NCBI GenBank assembly: GCA_036389715.1
Contig: DASVWH010000190.1
Coordinates: forward strand, 1 to 16,386
Source of the DNA: DASVWH01 sp036389715
GTDB taxonomy: Bacteria > Acidobacteriota > Blastocatellia > Pyrinomonadales > Pyrinomonadaceae
Reading direction: 5' to 3'
Length of the DNA stretch: 16,386 nucleotides
Numbering within the stretch: position 1 is the first letter of the stretch; every line of letters starts with the position of its first letter. The position numbers were made by a program, and so were the translations under genes. Below the pieces are notes generated by a model. The model did not search any database and was not told where the DNA came from. It saw only the letters and a program-made list of their open reading frames with translations. Positions 15,950-16,386 of the stretch are shown piece by piece.

Positions 15950-16386
15950 ATGATTATAGAGGAACTGACCGTCACGGCCTTCCAGCAGCAGACGCGCATC
16001 CTGGGTTGCGAGGAGACGGGACGCGCCATCTGCATTGACCCGGGCGACGAGGCCGCGCGCATCGTCGCCGCGCTTGAGCGTCACGAGCTGGAGCTGCAAG
16101 CCATCACGCTGACGCACGCGCACATGGACCACGTCGGCGGCGTCGCGGCCCTCAAAAAGCTGCGGCCCGGAGCCGCAGTTATCCTTCACGAAGCGGACGA
16201 ACCCCTCTACAGAGAGCTGCCGGAGCAGCCCGCCTGGCTGGGCATTCCGCGCTCACGCTGGGCGGCGCTCGGCTTTGAGTACGCAGCGCCGCCCGCGATA
16301 GATAAGTACTGGTTGGACGGCGAGACTTACGGGGTCGGCAAGCTCTCTTTCAAGATCATTCATTGTCCGGGGCACACGCCGGGCCA
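15950..16386 (+). CDS. Metallo-beta-lactamase-fold hydrolase, 3'-truncated by window edge
   Basis: The frame starts at the ATG at 15950 (AAAGG 6 nt upstream) and runs open to the right edge, giving 145 visible residues. The metal-binding motif THAHMDHVGG (H56, H58, D60, H61) is present, followed at the end of the visible part by HCPGHTPG with the next metal His at 142. Together these are the HxHxDH and PGHTPGH motifs of the glyoxalase II-like branch, so it probably hydrolyses a thioester or similar small substrate with two metals. The substrate is not predictable from the visible part. No signal peptide, so cytoplasmic. It is divergent from the radical SAM gene and could be co-regulated with it. 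Confidence 0.9.
   Translation, partial: MIIEELTVTAFQQQTRILGCEETGRAICIDPGDEAARIVAALERHELELQAITLTHAHMDHVGGVAALKKLRPGAAVILHEADEPLYRELPEQPAWLGIPRSRWAALGFEYAAPPAIDKYWLDGETYGVGKLSFKIIHCPGHTPG

Overview
The window is a GC-rich (about 60% or more G+C), densely coded piece of a Gram-negative bacterial chromosome. Exported proteins with signal peptides ending AxA-Q or VLA-Q, a lipoprotein, a TPP-riboswitch-controlled thiC, a paired M16 peptidase operon, TPR-rich secreted proteins and an AmmeMemoRadiSam-type radical SAM enzyme together fit an Acidobacteriota-like genome (Blastocatellia/Pyrinomonadaceae type). That placement is an inference from gene content and style; no rRNA or marker gene is present to prove it. 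There is no tRNA, rRNA, CRISPR array, transposase, integrase or phage gene in the window.

Layout. (1) Positions 1-1760 (+): a 5'-truncated TPR protein. (2) 1761-1948: a convergent gap holding a family of short repeats and two hairpins. (3) 4856-1949 (-): a two-gene M16 operon whose first product keeps the zinc site and whose second has lost it but carries the R/Y pair, the arrangement of heterodimeric M16 peptidases. (4) 4857-5428: a long divergent leader with a candidate promoter and a foldable RNA element. (5) 5429-7489 (+): an exported M1-aminopeptidase-like protein with every zinc ligand replaced, fused to C-terminal TPRs. (6) 7490-7661: a convergent gap with a perfect 23-bp hairpin. (7) 11985-7662 (-): queG, moaA, then a TPP riboswitch and thiC, a run of Fe-S enzymes for tRNA queuosine, molybdopterin and thiamine synthesis. 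(8) 11986-12353: a divergent gap with a queG promoter candidate and three AT-rich direct repeats. (9) 12354-13592 (+): a NagZ-like GH3 N-acetylglucosaminidase. (10) 13691-14680 (+): a lipoprotein with two tandem DUF4440/SnoaL-like domains. (11) 15925-14777 (-): an AmmeMemoRadiSam-type radical SAM enzyme ending at a clear intrinsic terminator. (12) 15950 to the end (+): a metallo-beta-lactamase-fold hydrolase, cut by the window edge, with only 24 bp between its start and the divergent radical SAM start.

How the genes relate. The left half is an envelope/periplasmic proteolysis-fold neighbourhood: one active M16 chain, one degenerate M16 chain and one degenerate M1 chain, all exported. The right half is mainly cytoplasmic cofactor, tRNA and wall-recycling housekeeping. 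I see no obvious defence or secondary-metabolite system. The least explained items are the dead M1-TPR protein beside the M16 pair, the structured M16 leader, the two short-repeat families, and the orphan AmmeMemoRadiSam gene with its very short symmetric divergent spacer.
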